Source of the DNA: JASLDZ01 sp964235945
Lineage (GTDB): Bacteria > Pseudomonadota > Alphaproteobacteria > Caulobacterales > Caulobacteraceae
Reading direction: 5' to 3'
Length of the DNA: 64,000 bases
Assembly (NCBI GenBank): GCA_964235945.1
Contig: CAXSDV010000001.1
Span: 68,832-132,831, forward strand
The position numbers and the translations under genes were made by a program. Position 1 is the stretch's first letter; every line of letters begins with the position of its first letter. This document shows, in pieces, positions 32,515 to 40,455 of this stretch. A model generated the notes under the pieces. The model was not told the DNA's origin. It did not search any database and worked only from the letters and a program-made list of their open reading frames with translations.

Positions 32515-33335
32515 GGCCGGGCCCCCCCGTCATGGCCGGCCGCGCGGGCGGCGGCGCGCGCGGTCTTGGCGTCGGCGGGACGGGGCGCGCCGATGGGCGG
32601 CTGCGGCTCGCGCCAGCCGTCGTTGATGACGGCCGTCACCTCCTTGCCGTTGCGCAGCAGGAAGCGCGGGGCGACCTGCTCGACCACCTGGTAGCCGCCC
32701 TGCACGCTGTAGTTGACGAGGCTCTCCGACCCGTCCGCCGCCACGGCGAACAGGGCGGGGGTGGCGGTGTTCTCCGGCCACTTGAAGAAGGTGAAGCGTC
32801 CGTCGTCGAACACCACCGCGGGCAGGATCGCGCGCGACCCGGTGTAGCTGTAGGCCGTGTTGCGCTGTTCGGGCGGCGGCGGCGCGGGCGGCCGGGCGAC
32901 CTGGCCCGTCGGGTGTTCGGGCGGGTAGGTGAAGCGCACCACGTAGGGGGGCTCGTTCGCGCCCCGCCGCGAGGCGGACAGCTCGAACAGGTAGCTGCGC
33001 CGGTCGGTGACCACCGTCATGTTGGTGCGCGTGGCGATGTCCACCGGCTTCACGAACAAGAGGGTCGCCGCCTTGTTGGGCGTGACCTGCCAGGCTTGGC
33101 CGTCGCCGATGGAGACGTTCTCGATGTGCTCGTCCGCGCCGAACTGCAGCATGGTCTGGAAGCCGAACACGAGGTTCAGCGCCGTCACCCGGTCCGCGTC
33201 GTAGGCCAGCACGCGGATGCGCGCGTCCAGGGGGGCTCGGAGCGCCGCGGGCGCGTAGGCGCCGCCGGGCGCCCGCGCTGCGGCCGGACCCGTCGCCGCG
33301 AGGGCCGCCCCGGCGAGGAGGAACGCGGCCCTCAT
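32511..33335 (-). CDS. virB9: type IV secretion outer-membrane complex protein VirB9
   Basis: Periplasmic/outer-membrane component that binds VirB10 in the core complex. The 274-residue precursor has a Sec signal peptide (AFLLAGAALAATGPAAARA). The N-terminal domain contains RVLAYDADRVTALNLVFGFQ and the beta strands ATLLFVKPVD. The C-terminal CagX/VirB9 domain contains NTAYSYTGSRAILPAVVFDDG, RFTFFKWPENT, and a terminal LRNGKEVTAVINDGW. In classic systems a VirB7 lipoprotein is bound here; none was found in this cluster. The ATG at 33335 overlaps the virB8 stop. Confidence 0.95.
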   Translation of the reverse strand: MRAAFLLAGAALAATGPAAARAPGGAYAPAALRAPLDARIRVLAYDADRVTALNLVFGFQTMLQFGADEHIENVSIGDGQAWQVTPNKAATLLFVKPVDIATRTNMTVVTDRRSYLFELSASRRGANEPPYVVRFTYPPEHPTGQVARPPAPPPPEQRNTAYSYTGSRAILPAVVFDDGRFTFFKWPENTATPALFAVAADGSESLVNYSVQGGYQVVEQVAPRFLLRNGKEVTAVINDGWREPQPPIGAPRPADAKTARAAARAAGHDGGARP

Positions 33336-34129
33336 CGCGTCGCGCCGACGGCGGGAACCGTGGTGGTGACGACGGTGGCGGCGACCGGGGCGGGAGCGGC
33401 CGTCACGGACCCGGCGGCGGACGGCAGGACCACGGTGGTGGGCGCCGTCTGCTCGGCGTCGCGGCGATAGCGCGTCACTTGGAAACCCAGCGGGTTCTGG
33501 AAGCGGTCGCCCATGGTGGCGGGCGCGGTCGTGTAGCGGAAGGCGATGGCCGCCACGTAGCTCCTCTGCTCGCCCGTCCCCGCGCCCTGCTCGCGCCGGG
33601 TGGTGTCGAAGCGCACGAGGGCGGTGGTGGGCGAGAGCAGCGACACGCTCTTCACCGTCACCTGCACCACCGTGGAGGCGGAGTTCAGGTTGAGCGGGCT
33701 CTCGGGCGTCGTGCGCTTCATCAGCCGCACGTACTGGTCGCGCGCCTCGCCCGCGGAGAACAGCACCACCTTGCGGTAGGCGTCGGACAGGTCGGTGGCG
33801 TCGAAGGTCTCGCGCCGGGTGACGTACTCGACGAGGTTCGCCTGGGTGACGGCCTGGTCCTGGCTGAGCGCGCCGGGGGCCAGCGGCCGCACCGTCTCCA
33901 CGAAGCCCGTCTGGCGGTCGACGCTGATCGCGTAGGGCACCACGGTCTTGAGCGGCGCCAGCGCCGTCAGCGCCAGCGCCTCCAGCGCGGCCACCGCGCA
34001 GGCGGTCCCCGCCACCCACCAGGCGAGGCGGCGCGAGGCGCGCAGGGCGCCGTGCACGTCCGCCGACCAGGAGGCGGCCTCCGCATAGTAACGGGAGCGA
34101 CGGCCGGCGTCGCGCTTCGGGTCGGTCAT
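33332..34129 (-). CDS. virB8: type IV secretion assembly protein VirB8
   Basis: Bitopic inner-membrane protein that nucleates VirB complex assembly. The 265-residue protein has a short cytoplasmic N-terminus (YYAEAASWSADVHGALRASR), one transmembrane helix at about 37-60, and a periplasmic NTF2-like domain holding VVPYAISVDRQTGFVE, LVEYVTRRETFDATDLSDAY and a VQVTVKSVSLL strand. The C-terminal ~30 residues are a Val/Ala/Thr/Pro extension beyond the usual domain. The ATG overlaps the end of a 20-codon micro-frame that fills the gap to virB6. Confidence 0.94.
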   Translation of the reverse strand: MTDPKRDAGRRSRYYAEAASWSADVHGALRASRRLAWWVAGTACAVAALEALALTALAPLKTVVPYAISVDRQTGFVETVRPLAPGALSQDQAVTQANLVEYVTRRETFDATDLSDAYRKVVLFSAGEARDQYVRLMKRTTPESPLNLNSASTVVQVTVKSVSLLSPTTALVRFDTTRREQGAGTGEQRSYVAAIAFRYTTAPATMGDRFQNPLGFQVTRYRRDAEQTAPTTVVLPSAAGSVTAAPAPVAATVVTTTVPAVGATR

Positions 34130-34188
34130 GCGGGCGGGGCCATGGCGGTCGGAACGGCGGGGAACGGGCGGGGGTCGGCGGCGGTCAT
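34126..34188 (-). CDS. 20-codon micro-frame in the virB7 position
   Basis: An ATG four bases after the virB6 stop opens a 20-codon frame whose last codons overlap the virB8 start (ATGA). It encodes a Pro/Ala-rich peptide without a signal peptide, lipobox or cysteine, so it is not a VirB7 lipoprotein by sequence. It may only couple translation from virB6 to virB8. Doubtful as a real protein. Confidence 0.2.
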   Translation of the reverse strand: MTAADPRPFPAVPTAMAPPA

Positions 34189-34192
34189 GGCG

Positions 34193-35467
34193 TCAGGCTC
34201 CGCGCGCGCCGAGGCCGCGCGCGGCGCGCGGGCGGGCGTTGCGACGCGGTTCCTGGCCGAGGCGCGCCTCGACCACCACCGTTTCGGGTGCGGCGCGCCC
34301 GGCGGCCAGGGTGGAGACGGTCGTGCGGCGGTCGCCTCCGCCTCCCGCACCGGCGCTCCCCGCCAGGGCGGCGACGGAAGCGCCGCGCGCGTCGCGCCGG
34401 TCCAGCGCCGTGGCGGCGGCGGCCACGCGTTCGGCGCGGCCGAGCTCGGCGGGCGCGGCCGCGACGACGACGGGCCCGGCGGTTCCGGCGCCCGACGCGA
34501 GGGCCGGCCGGGCGCCCGGCAGCTTGAAGCCGCCCGCCACCACCCCCGCGGCGATCACCAGCCCCACGGCGACCGCGGCGAACACCAGCACCAGCACCAG
34601 CACGGCGAAGGCCACGCCCGGAATGTAGGTGTTGGTGTCGCGCATGGTCTCGATGGCGTCGAGGGACGGTCCGAGCAGGCTCAGCACCAGCCCCAGCAGC
34701 ACGGTGACGGCCAGGGGAGCGAAGGCGAAGCCCAGGCTTGCGCGCAGCCAGCCCTCGAACACGCCGCGGGTGCTGTCGAACAGGAAGGCGGCGATGAAGA
34801 TGGGCCCCAGCGCCAGCAGCATGCCAAGTACGATCTTGGACGCCAGCAGCACGCCCAGGGTCGAGAGCAGCAGCACCACCGCGGAGAACAGCAGCAGCAG
34901 CGAATCGTACCCCGACTTGCTGAGCAGGCCGCCCACGGGCGAGGCCCCTCCGGCGCCCAGCGCCGTGGCGGACGGCGCGGCGGCGGCCAGGGCGGGAACC
35001 GCGGCGGGCGCGGCGGCCCCGGGCGGCTGGGCCGGCGCGAAGGCGGTGAGGTCGTCGAAGGCGCGCTGCAGCCCCTCGAACACGTCGCCGCCCTGGGCCG
35101 CGCCGTGGGAGACGAGGCCGTGCAGCAGCACGTCGCCGATCTGGCGCGGCGCGTCGAACAGGAAGCGGTAGACCACCGTCTGGTAGCTGCCCCACTGGGT
35201 CGTCAGCGCCACCACGACGCCGATCTTCACCGCCGACAAGGCGAAGTCCGACACGTTGAGCTGGGAGCGGCCGAGCAGCAGCCGGTAGCCGAGCAGCCCC
35301 ACATAAACGGTGAGCAGCGCGGTCAGCACCGTCGCATAGGGGCCCGACGCCTCGAACAAGGAGCCGTAGCCCGCGCGCACCAGGGTCTGCACGTGGCAGT
35401 CGGTGGTCGCCAGCAGCGCCTGGACGAGGGGGTCCTGCGGGCCGGGGACGGGGCAGGCGTCGGCCAT
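34193..35467 (-). CDS. virB6: type IV secretion inner-membrane channel protein VirB6
   Basis: Polytopic inner-membrane protein that forms part of the translocation channel. The 424-residue TrbL/VirB6-family protein has about six hydrophobic helices, among them VLTALLTVYVGLLGYRLLLG, LLLLFSAVVLLLSTLGVLLA, LGMLLALGPIFIAAFLFD and AVLVLVLVFAAVAVGLVIAA. The family motif WGSYQTVVYRFLFDAP lies after the second helix. A periplasmic Ala/Pro-rich loop separates the halves. The last ~110 residues form a soluble, Ala/Arg-rich tail. The ATG at 35467 overlaps the virB4 stop (ATGA). No virB5 lies between virB4 and virB6. Confidence 0.93.
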   Translation of the reverse strand: MADACPVPGPQDPLVQALLATTDCHVQTLVRAGYGSLFEASGPYATVLTALLTVYVGLLGYRLLLGRSQLNVSDFALSAVKIGVVVALTTQWGSYQTVVYRFLFDAPRQIGDVLLHGLVSHGAAQGGDVFEGLQRAFDDLTAFAPAQPPGAAAPAAVPALAAAAPSATALGAGGASPVGGLLSKSGYDSLLLLFSAVVLLLSTLGVLLASKIVLGMLLALGPIFIAAFLFDSTRGVFEGWLRASLGFAFAPLAVTVLLGLVLSLLGPSLDAIETMRDTNTYIPGVAFAVLVLVLVFAAVAVGLVIAAGVVAGGFKLPGARPALASGAGTAGPVVVAAAPAELGRAERVAAAATALDRRDARGASVAALAGSAGAGGGGDRRTTVSTLAAGRAAPETVVVEARLGQEPRRNARPRAARGLGARGA

Positions 35468-37878
35468 CAGCCGGGTCGCCCCAGGAGGCGCGGCAGCCAG
35501 TCGGCGGGGGCGTCGCCCACCTCCGCACGCAGGGCGTCCAGCCGGCGCACGCTGGCCTCGCGTCCGGAAAGCACGGTGAGCAGGTCCGGCAGGCCGGCGA
35601 GGTTCAGCCGCGCCACCACGCTGTCGTTCCCATGCTTGATGAGGAAGCAGTGCGCCGAGTCCGGCAGGGTGCGCACCAGGTCGAACTCGTGATCCGTCAG
35701 GCCGAAGCCGCGGACGTAGTCGTCCGCCTGCGCCTTGGGGTTGACCATGAAGATCTGCGTGGCCGCCTGCTCGATGATCGCCGAGGCGATGCGGCTCTGC
35801 AGCGCGTCCGCCGCGCTCTGGGTGGCGAAGCCGACGATCCCGTTGCGCTTGCGGATCGTCTTCTCCCAGTCCTTGATCCGCGCCACGAACACGTCGTCGT
35901 CCAGCGCCTTCCACCCCTCGTCGATGACGATGATCGAGGGCGCCCCGTCCAGCCGCTCCTCCACCCGGTGGAACAGGTACATCATGGCCGGAGTGCGCGC
36001 GGCCGGGTCGTCCAGGATCTGGGTCAGGTCGAAGCCGATCACGCGGGCGTCGAGGTCGAGCCCGTCCGTGCCGTCCGCGTTCGCAGGATGGTCGAACAGC
36101 CAGGCGTAGTCGCCCGAACCGTGCCACGGGGCCAGCCGCGCGGCGAGGTCGCCGGCGGACGGGCGCCGGCCGCCGCGGAACAGCTCCACGAAATAGCGCA
36201 GCCGCCTAAACTCGGGCGCCTGGGCGAAGTTCGCGTCCACAGCCTCCGCCACCGCCGCCAGGTCCTCGGGGCCGAGCGCGGCGGCGGCGCCCGCGGTCAG
36301 GAGCTTGGACACCCAGTCGGTCAGAAAGCGCCGGTTATAGGGCGTGTCGGGCAGGAGCAGCGGGTTCAGCCCCGTGGACGCGCCCGGCCGCAACACGTCG
36401 TAACGGCCGCCCAATGCGCGCAGGAAGATCTCCGCCCCGCGATCCTTGTCGAAGTAGATGGTGCGCGGGCTGAATTTCTGCGCCTGGGCCAACAGGAAGC
36501 CCAACACCACGGTTTTGCCCGAGCCGGACGGCCCGATCACCGTGAAGTTGCCCAGATCGCCCGCGTGGAAGTTGAAGTTGTACGGCCCGGCGCTGGTCGT
36601 CTCCAGCACGGTGACGGGCGCGCCCCAATGCACGCCCTCGGACTCGCCCACGGGGAAGTTGTGAAGGCTCGCCAGGCTCGCGAAATTGGACGAACTGACC
36701 AGCGCGCGCCGGGCGATGTCTTTGAAATTGCCAGGGAACTGCGCCCAGAAGGCGGGCTCGAGGTTGACGTCCTCGCGCACGGCGATGACGCCCAACTCGG
36801 TGAAGGCCGACTGCACGTCCGCCGCCGCCTCGTTCAGCGCGACCAGGTCGGGCGCCTTGACCATCACCGTGAGGTGGTGCTCGCCGAAAGCGGCGCGGCC
36901 GGCGGCCACCTCGTCCTTGGCGATCACGAGATCGCGGCGCTGGCTGATCGCCTCGTCGTCGGCCGCGCGCAGGCGTCGCACCGCCAGGTTCATGCGGTCC
37001 AGCGTGGCCTGGCGGTCGACGAAGCCGAAGCTCTCGGTCAGCGTCATCTCGAACGGCAGGCGCAGCAGGTCGTCGAGCATGCCGGGCGCGGTCTGGCCGG
37101 GGTAGTCCTTCACCGACACCATGGCCGCGAACTCGGCGGGCAGGCGTCCGGCGGGCCCGAGCTCCAGCGCGTCCGCCCCGAAGCTTACCCGCCGATAGGG
37201 CAGGTAGAGGCCCAGGTCCGCCTTGGGCAGGCGCACGGGGCGCACCTCGCCGTTGTAGAGCAGGCTCAGGAACTCCAGCGGCTCCGAGCACGCGCCCTGC
37301 GGCCCTTCGTAGGCGGTGAGCAGGCGCGCGCCGTAGGGGGCCAGCGCCGAGAGCAGGCCGTCGCGCGCGGCGTTGAGCGCGCCCAGGTCGCGCGCGGCGG
37401 CGGCGGCGGTCTCGCGCCGGTCGCGTCCGCCGCCCAGCACGGCGCCGAACACGCGGTCCAGCCCTCCGGCCCCGCCCTGCAACGGACGGCGCACCAGGGT
37501 GAGGAACAGGTCGTTGACGTAGAGCCGCCGTGAGGCCAGCCGGCCACGCCACGCCGCGTCCAGCGACCGGCTGAAGTCGTCGGGGAAGTCTCCGGAAAGT
37601 TCGGGCCGCACCTCGCGGCGCACCACGTGGTGGTAGAGCGCGAACCGTGAGCTCGCCACGCCGCGCAGCATGGTGTCACGCACGGTCTTACGATAGTTCA
37701 ACTCGGTGGTGTCTGCGGTCTCGAAGGGAAAACCTTCGAGCTTGAGGAATTGGATCAGCCGCCCGTCGCGCGTCTCCACCGTGGCGTCGTCCACGTGGCG
37801 GGCGTAGGGCAGGCGCGCGCCCGCCGCCTGCTCGCGCCGGGCGTCCGGACCATCGGCGGGGCGGGCGAGCACGGGCAC
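35467..37878 (-). CDS. virB4: type IV secretion ATPase VirB4
   Basis: The largest VirB ATPase, which powers pilus assembly and substrate transfer at the inner membrane. The 803-residue CagE/TrbE/VirB4 protein has an N-terminal membrane-associated domain, Walker A GPSGSGKTVVLG near residue 449, and Walker B SIIVIDEGWKALDD near 649. Downstream come FATQSAADALQS and the IFMVNPKAQADDYV region. All catalytic elements are intact. A GTG start at 37878 follows the virB3 stop by four bases. Its own stop overlaps the virB6 start. Confidence 0.96.
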   Translation of the reverse strand: MPVLARPADGPDARREQAAGARLPYARHVDDATVETRDGRLIQFLKLEGFPFETADTTELNYRKTVRDTMLRGVASSRFALYHHVVRREVRPELSGDFPDDFSRSLDAAWRGRLASRRLYVNDLFLTLVRRPLQGGAGGLDRVFGAVLGGGRDRRETAAAAARDLGALNAARDGLLSALAPYGARLLTAYEGPQGACSEPLEFLSLLYNGEVRPVRLPKADLGLYLPYRRVSFGADALELGPAGRLPAEFAAMVSVKDYPGQTAPGMLDDLLRLPFEMTLTESFGFVDRQATLDRMNLAVRRLRAADDEAISQRRDLVIAKDEVAAGRAAFGEHHLTVMVKAPDLVALNEAAADVQSAFTELGVIAVREDVNLEPAFWAQFPGNFKDIARRALVSSSNFASLASLHNFPVGESEGVHWGAPVTVLETTSAGPYNFNFHAGDLGNFTVIGPSGSGKTVVLGFLLAQAQKFSPRTIYFDKDRGAEIFLRALGGRYDVLRPGASTGLNPLLLPDTPYNRRFLTDWVSKLLTAGAAAALGPEDLAAVAEAVDANFAQAPEFRRLRYFVELFRGGRRPSAGDLAARLAPWHGSGDYAWLFDHPANADGTDGLDLDARVIGFDLTQILDDPAARTPAMMYLFHRVEERLDGAPSIIVIDEGWKALDDDVFVARIKDWEKTIRKRNGIVGFATQSAADALQSRIASAIIEQAATQIFMVNPKAQADDYVRGFGLTDHEFDLVRTLPDSAHCFLIKHGNDSVVARLNLAGLPDLLTVLSGREASVRRLDALRAEVGDAPADWLPRLLGRPG

Positions 37879-37882
37879 CGCG

Positions 37883-38167
37883 TCAGGCCCGGTAGGAGTT
37901 GCAGCGCCAGAACGCGGCGTTCTTCACCCGCGGGCAGCGGCTCGCGCGCACCAGCCACAGGTCGAAGAAGCGCGGCTCGCGCAGGCAGCCCCAGTAGCCC
38001 ACCGCGTGGATCACGCCCGCCACCGGCAACGCCCAGAACGAGTGGGTGATCAGGAACAGCTCCACGGTGATCACCGCGTTCATCACGAACCAGCTGTAGG
38101 TCACGCCCGCGAACATCTGCGGCCGGGTCAGGGCGCCGAACACCGGGTCGCGGTCGAGCTGGGCCAA
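37883..38167 (-). CDS. virB3: type IV secretion protein VirB3
   Basis: A 94-residue inner-membrane protein of the VirB3 family, which works with VirB4 in pilin handling. The start reads AQLDRDPVFGALTRPQMFAG, and two hydrophobic helices follow (VMNAVITVELFLI and ALPVAGVIHAVGYWG). The EPRFFDLWLVR segment is family-typical. The C-terminus is polar (RCPRVKNAAFWRCNSYRA). It starts at a TTG three bases after the virB2 stop, and virB4 begins four bases after its stop. Confidence 0.92.
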   Translation of the reverse strand: MAQLDRDPVFGALTRPQMFAGVTYSWFVMNAVITVELFLITHSFWALPVAGVIHAVGYWGCLREPRFFDLWLVRASRCPRVKNAAFWRCNSYRA

Positions 38168-38170
38168 GGT

Positions 38171-38494
38171 TCAGGCTCCCGACGAGATGGAGCGGATGCC
38201 CGCCACGATGGCGGCCGCGCCGAACAGAATGAAGGTGCCCAGGATCACCGTCGCTCCCCGGCGCCAGTCGATCCGGCCGGTGAGCATCATCAAGCCCACC
38301 GCCCCCACCGCGATGACAGCCAGGGCGGTCGCCACGTTGCCGAACAGCGTGCCCTGCAGCCAGGTGACCGCGTTGAGCACCACGTTCGATCCTGCGGGGT
38401 CGAGCTGCACCGACTGGGCGTGCGCCGCGCCGGCGGCCAGCATCGCCGCCGCCCAGCCCGTCAGCGCCGCCGCCTGGCCCGTTCTCTTCGTCAT
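38171..38494 (-). CDS. virB2: type IV secretion major pilin VirB2
   Basis: Pilin precursor of the T4SS. The 107-residue TrbC/VirB2 protein has a signal peptide with cleavage expected after AAMLAAGAAHA. A mature part follows with two hydrophobic helices: AVTWLQGTLFGNVATALAVIAVGAVGLMM and GATVILGTFILFGAAAIVA, joined by the polar TGRIDWRR loop. That layout matches the known two-helix pilin. The ATG overlaps the virB1 stop by one base (TGATG). Confidence 0.93.
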   Translation of the reverse strand: MTKRTGQAAALTGWAAAMLAAGAAHAQSVQLDPAGSNVVLNAVTWLQGTLFGNVATALAVIAVGAVGLMMLTGRIDWRRGATVILGTFILFGAAAIVAGIRSISSGA

Positions 38495-39186
38495 CACCTG
38501 TCCGCTTCGTCCGCTCGCCGGCTCAGCCGGTCCATGATGGCCGCGACATACGCGCGGGTCTCGCGGTACGGCGGCACGCCGCCGTACCGGTCCACCGCGC
38601 CCGCGCCCGCATTGTAGGCGGCCAGGGCGCGGACGAGGTCGCCGTCGTAGCGCGCCATCATCCGCCGCATGTAGGCCGCCCCGCCCCGATAGTTCTGCCG
38701 GGTGTCGCGCGGGTCGACGTGGAGGCTCCGCGCCGTACCCGGCATGAGTTGCATCTCGCCGAGCGCCCCCTTGGCCGAGACGGCGCCCGAGCGCCCGCCC
38801 GACTCGCGCCACGCCATGGCCTCGATCAGTTCGGGGCTGAGTTCGGCCGCCCGGGCCGCGTCGCCCAACGCCTTCCCACCCTGCACCCTGCCGCCGGAGA
38901 TTCGACGGGCCGCGGGCTCCTCGCGACCTTGGGGGGCGATGGACGTGACGCCGTCGACGCCGAACACGGCGGGGCGGTCATAGAGTGTGGAGACGCCGCC
39001 CGGGCCGATCTCGATCACCTGCGCCGAGACGACCATCGGCAGCGACGCCAGAACGCCCGCCACGCCCAGCGCTCGAATCGACCTCCCGACGCCGGAAGGC
39101 ACGCGCGCACCCGACGGAAGGCCGACGCGGATGGGGTGCCGGGAAAGCTTACGCACGAGGGTACTTAGAACGGAAACGGGCGCCAC
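38494..39186 (-). CDS. virB1: lytic transglycosylase VirB1
   Basis: Periplasmic enzyme that opens peptidoglycan for the secretion apparatus. The SLT domain occupies the C-terminal half: catalytic Glu in EAMAWRESGGRSG, then GALGEMQLMPGTARSL, the AYMRRMMARYDGDLVRALAAYNAGAGAV motif and a YGGVPPYRETRAYV end. The signal peptide is SIRALGVAGVLASLPMVVSA. The start is doubtful: the frame runs to a GTG at 39186, but a GTG at 39102 gives a more normal signal peptide. A strong hairpin covers the 39186 start. Confidence 0.9.
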   Translation of the reverse strand: MAPVSVLSTLVRKLSRHPIRVGLPSGARVPSGVGRSIRALGVAGVLASLPMVVSAQVIEIGPGGVSTLYDRPAVFGVDGVTSIAPQGREEPAARRISGGRVQGGKALGDAARAAELSPELIEAMAWRESGGRSGAVSAKGALGEMQLMPGTARSLHVDPRDTRQNYRGGAAYMRRMMARYDGDLVRALAAYNAGAGAVDRYGGVPPYRETRAYVAAIMDRLSRRADEADR

Positions 39187-39215
39187 GGGAAGTCCGGAGA
39201 CGTTCCGCGGCGCCC
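39178..39215. other. hairpin at the ferritin-like/virB1 junction
   Basis: GGGCGCC (39178-39184) pairs with GGCGCCC (39209-39215). After one mismatch the inner bases continue to pair (CGGGA with TTCCG, one wobble). It covers the distal virB1 GTG start at 39186-39184 and has no T-run, so it is more likely an attenuator or processing site than a terminator. Confidence 0.45.
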
Positions 39216-39231
39216 TGTCTTCGTGGAGCTA

Positions 39232-40221
39232 TCAGGCCTCGGCGGTGCTGGTGTTCACCAGCCCGTTGACGCCGTTGGGGAAGAAGCCGCCCTTGGTGGC
39301 GGCCGCCTTGGTCAGGTACACCACGTTGAGCACCTGGCCCGTGGTGCGGCTGAAGGCGATCGAGTTGCCGTCGGTCGGCACCAGGTTGGCGGTGCCGTCG
39401 GCGTTGACGATGCCCTGGTCGTCGTCGGTCGCACCATCCAGGCTGTCGCGCGCGTCCGAAATCTTACCGACGGTGGCGGCGATGTTGGCGCTCGGCGTCT
39501 GAATGCCCAACGAGTAGAGCGTCGTGCGGACGATGCCCGCGTGATAGGCCTCGACCGCCAGGATGCCTGCGGCCGCTTCCAGGTAGGTCTTGTTGGTGAG
39601 CAGGGGCGAAGCGCCCTTGTAGGCGGTCACGCCCACGTCCTCGAAGATGAAGGCGCCCAACAGGAAGCTCACGTCGTTGGCGTAAGGGTTGAACACCTGA
39701 CCCGCGCCGACCACGCCCGCCGCCTGGGCGGCCACGGAGAAGGCGCCGTTCGGGTCGGTGCCGCTGATGTTGATGGCCGGGATCGCCACGGCGGCGCCGC
39801 CGAGAGCGGAGCGCAGGAAATTGACGTGGTTGAGCTCGTCCTGGGCGATCTCCTTGGCGTAGGCGGCCACCAACGGATTGGTGAACATGACCTGGGCGCC
39901 GCCCGTCACCGCACCCTGGACGCCCGTGCCGGTCTGCGACGCGGCGGGAATGCCCATGCCGTTGACGGCCATCTGGTAGTAGCTGGCCTCGAGATACTCG
40001 AGGTTCAGCGCGAAATTGAGGACGTCGGCGTCCGTCGGCGCGGCGCTCTGGGCGACGGCGGTGGAGCCGGAGGAGTTGTCGCTCCCGCCGCCGCAGGCGG
40101 TGAGGGCCACGGCGCCCGCGGCGCCCGCGGCGAAGCCACCGGCCACACGGAAGAAATCGCGGCGCTCTTGGCGACGCTTGACGCGGCGGTCCAGGGCGTC
40201 GATCAAAAGGGTGTCGTCCAT
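39232..40221 (-). CDS. Tat-exported ferritin-like lipoprotein
   Basis: A 329-residue protein with a Tat motif (RRDFFRVAGG), a hydrophobic stretch and a lipobox (LTAC) near residue 44, so it is probably exported folded and lipid-anchored. The mature part is a ferritin-like four-helix bundle. Candidate metal ligands appear in NLEYLEASYYQMAV, KEIAQDELNHVNFLRS, FEDVGVTAYKG and AVEAYHAGIVRT, matching the Ferritin_2-type layout as I know it. It may bind a di-metal centre in the periplasm; its activity is unknown. The ATG at 40221 is chosen because GGAGGAG sits nine bases upstream; the ATG at 40230 abuts that site. It precedes virB1 by 45 bases. Confidence 0.9.
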   Translation of the reverse strand: MDDTLLIDALDRRVKRRQERRDFFRVAGGFAAGAAGAVALTACGGGSDNSSGSTAVAQSAAPTDADVLNFALNLEYLEASYYQMAVNGMGIPAASQTGTGVQGAVTGGAQVMFTNPLVAAYAKEIAQDELNHVNFLRSALGGAAVAIPAINISGTDPNGAFSVAAQAAGVVGAGQVFNPYANDVSFLLGAFIFEDVGVTAYKGASPLLTNKTYLEAAAGILAVEAYHAGIVRTTLYSLGIQTPSANIAATVGKISDARDSLDGATDDDQGIVNADGTANLVPTDGNSIAFSRTTGQVLNVVYLTKAAATKGGFFPNGVNGLVNTSTAEA

Positions 40222-40424
40222 TCGAAACATCTCCTCCACTGCGCGTGCTACGGCTGAGCCTTACCCGCCCTGCTCAAGCCGGACAATGTCGCAGACCCGA
40301 ACGCCGAACAAGAGGTGACGGGTAGTTTATTTCGGACCGTCGCCGAACGCTGTAAAACAACAACCCCCAAATAAAATCCCGAGGCACAGGTACGTGACGT
40401 CCACATGTTTGGATGCACGGTCCG

Positions 40425-40455
40425 GCTATAAAAAGACTCTCTTCGTCAGAGAGCC
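40425..40455 (-). terminator. intrinsic terminator of the sigma/anti-sigma operon
   Basis: On the minus strand CTCTCT (40453-40448) and AGAGAG (40442-40437) form a six-base stem with a five-base loop, followed by TCTTTTTAT. The anti-sigma stop codon (40448-40446) falls in the stem-loop itself. Confidence 0.8.

Noticed and set aside
40222..40445. ECF or EcfG promoter before the ferritin-like gene
   Set aside because: The gap is AT-rich, but I found no GGAAC element, and the sigma70-like candidates (TTGTTC with CATTGT) are too weak to call.
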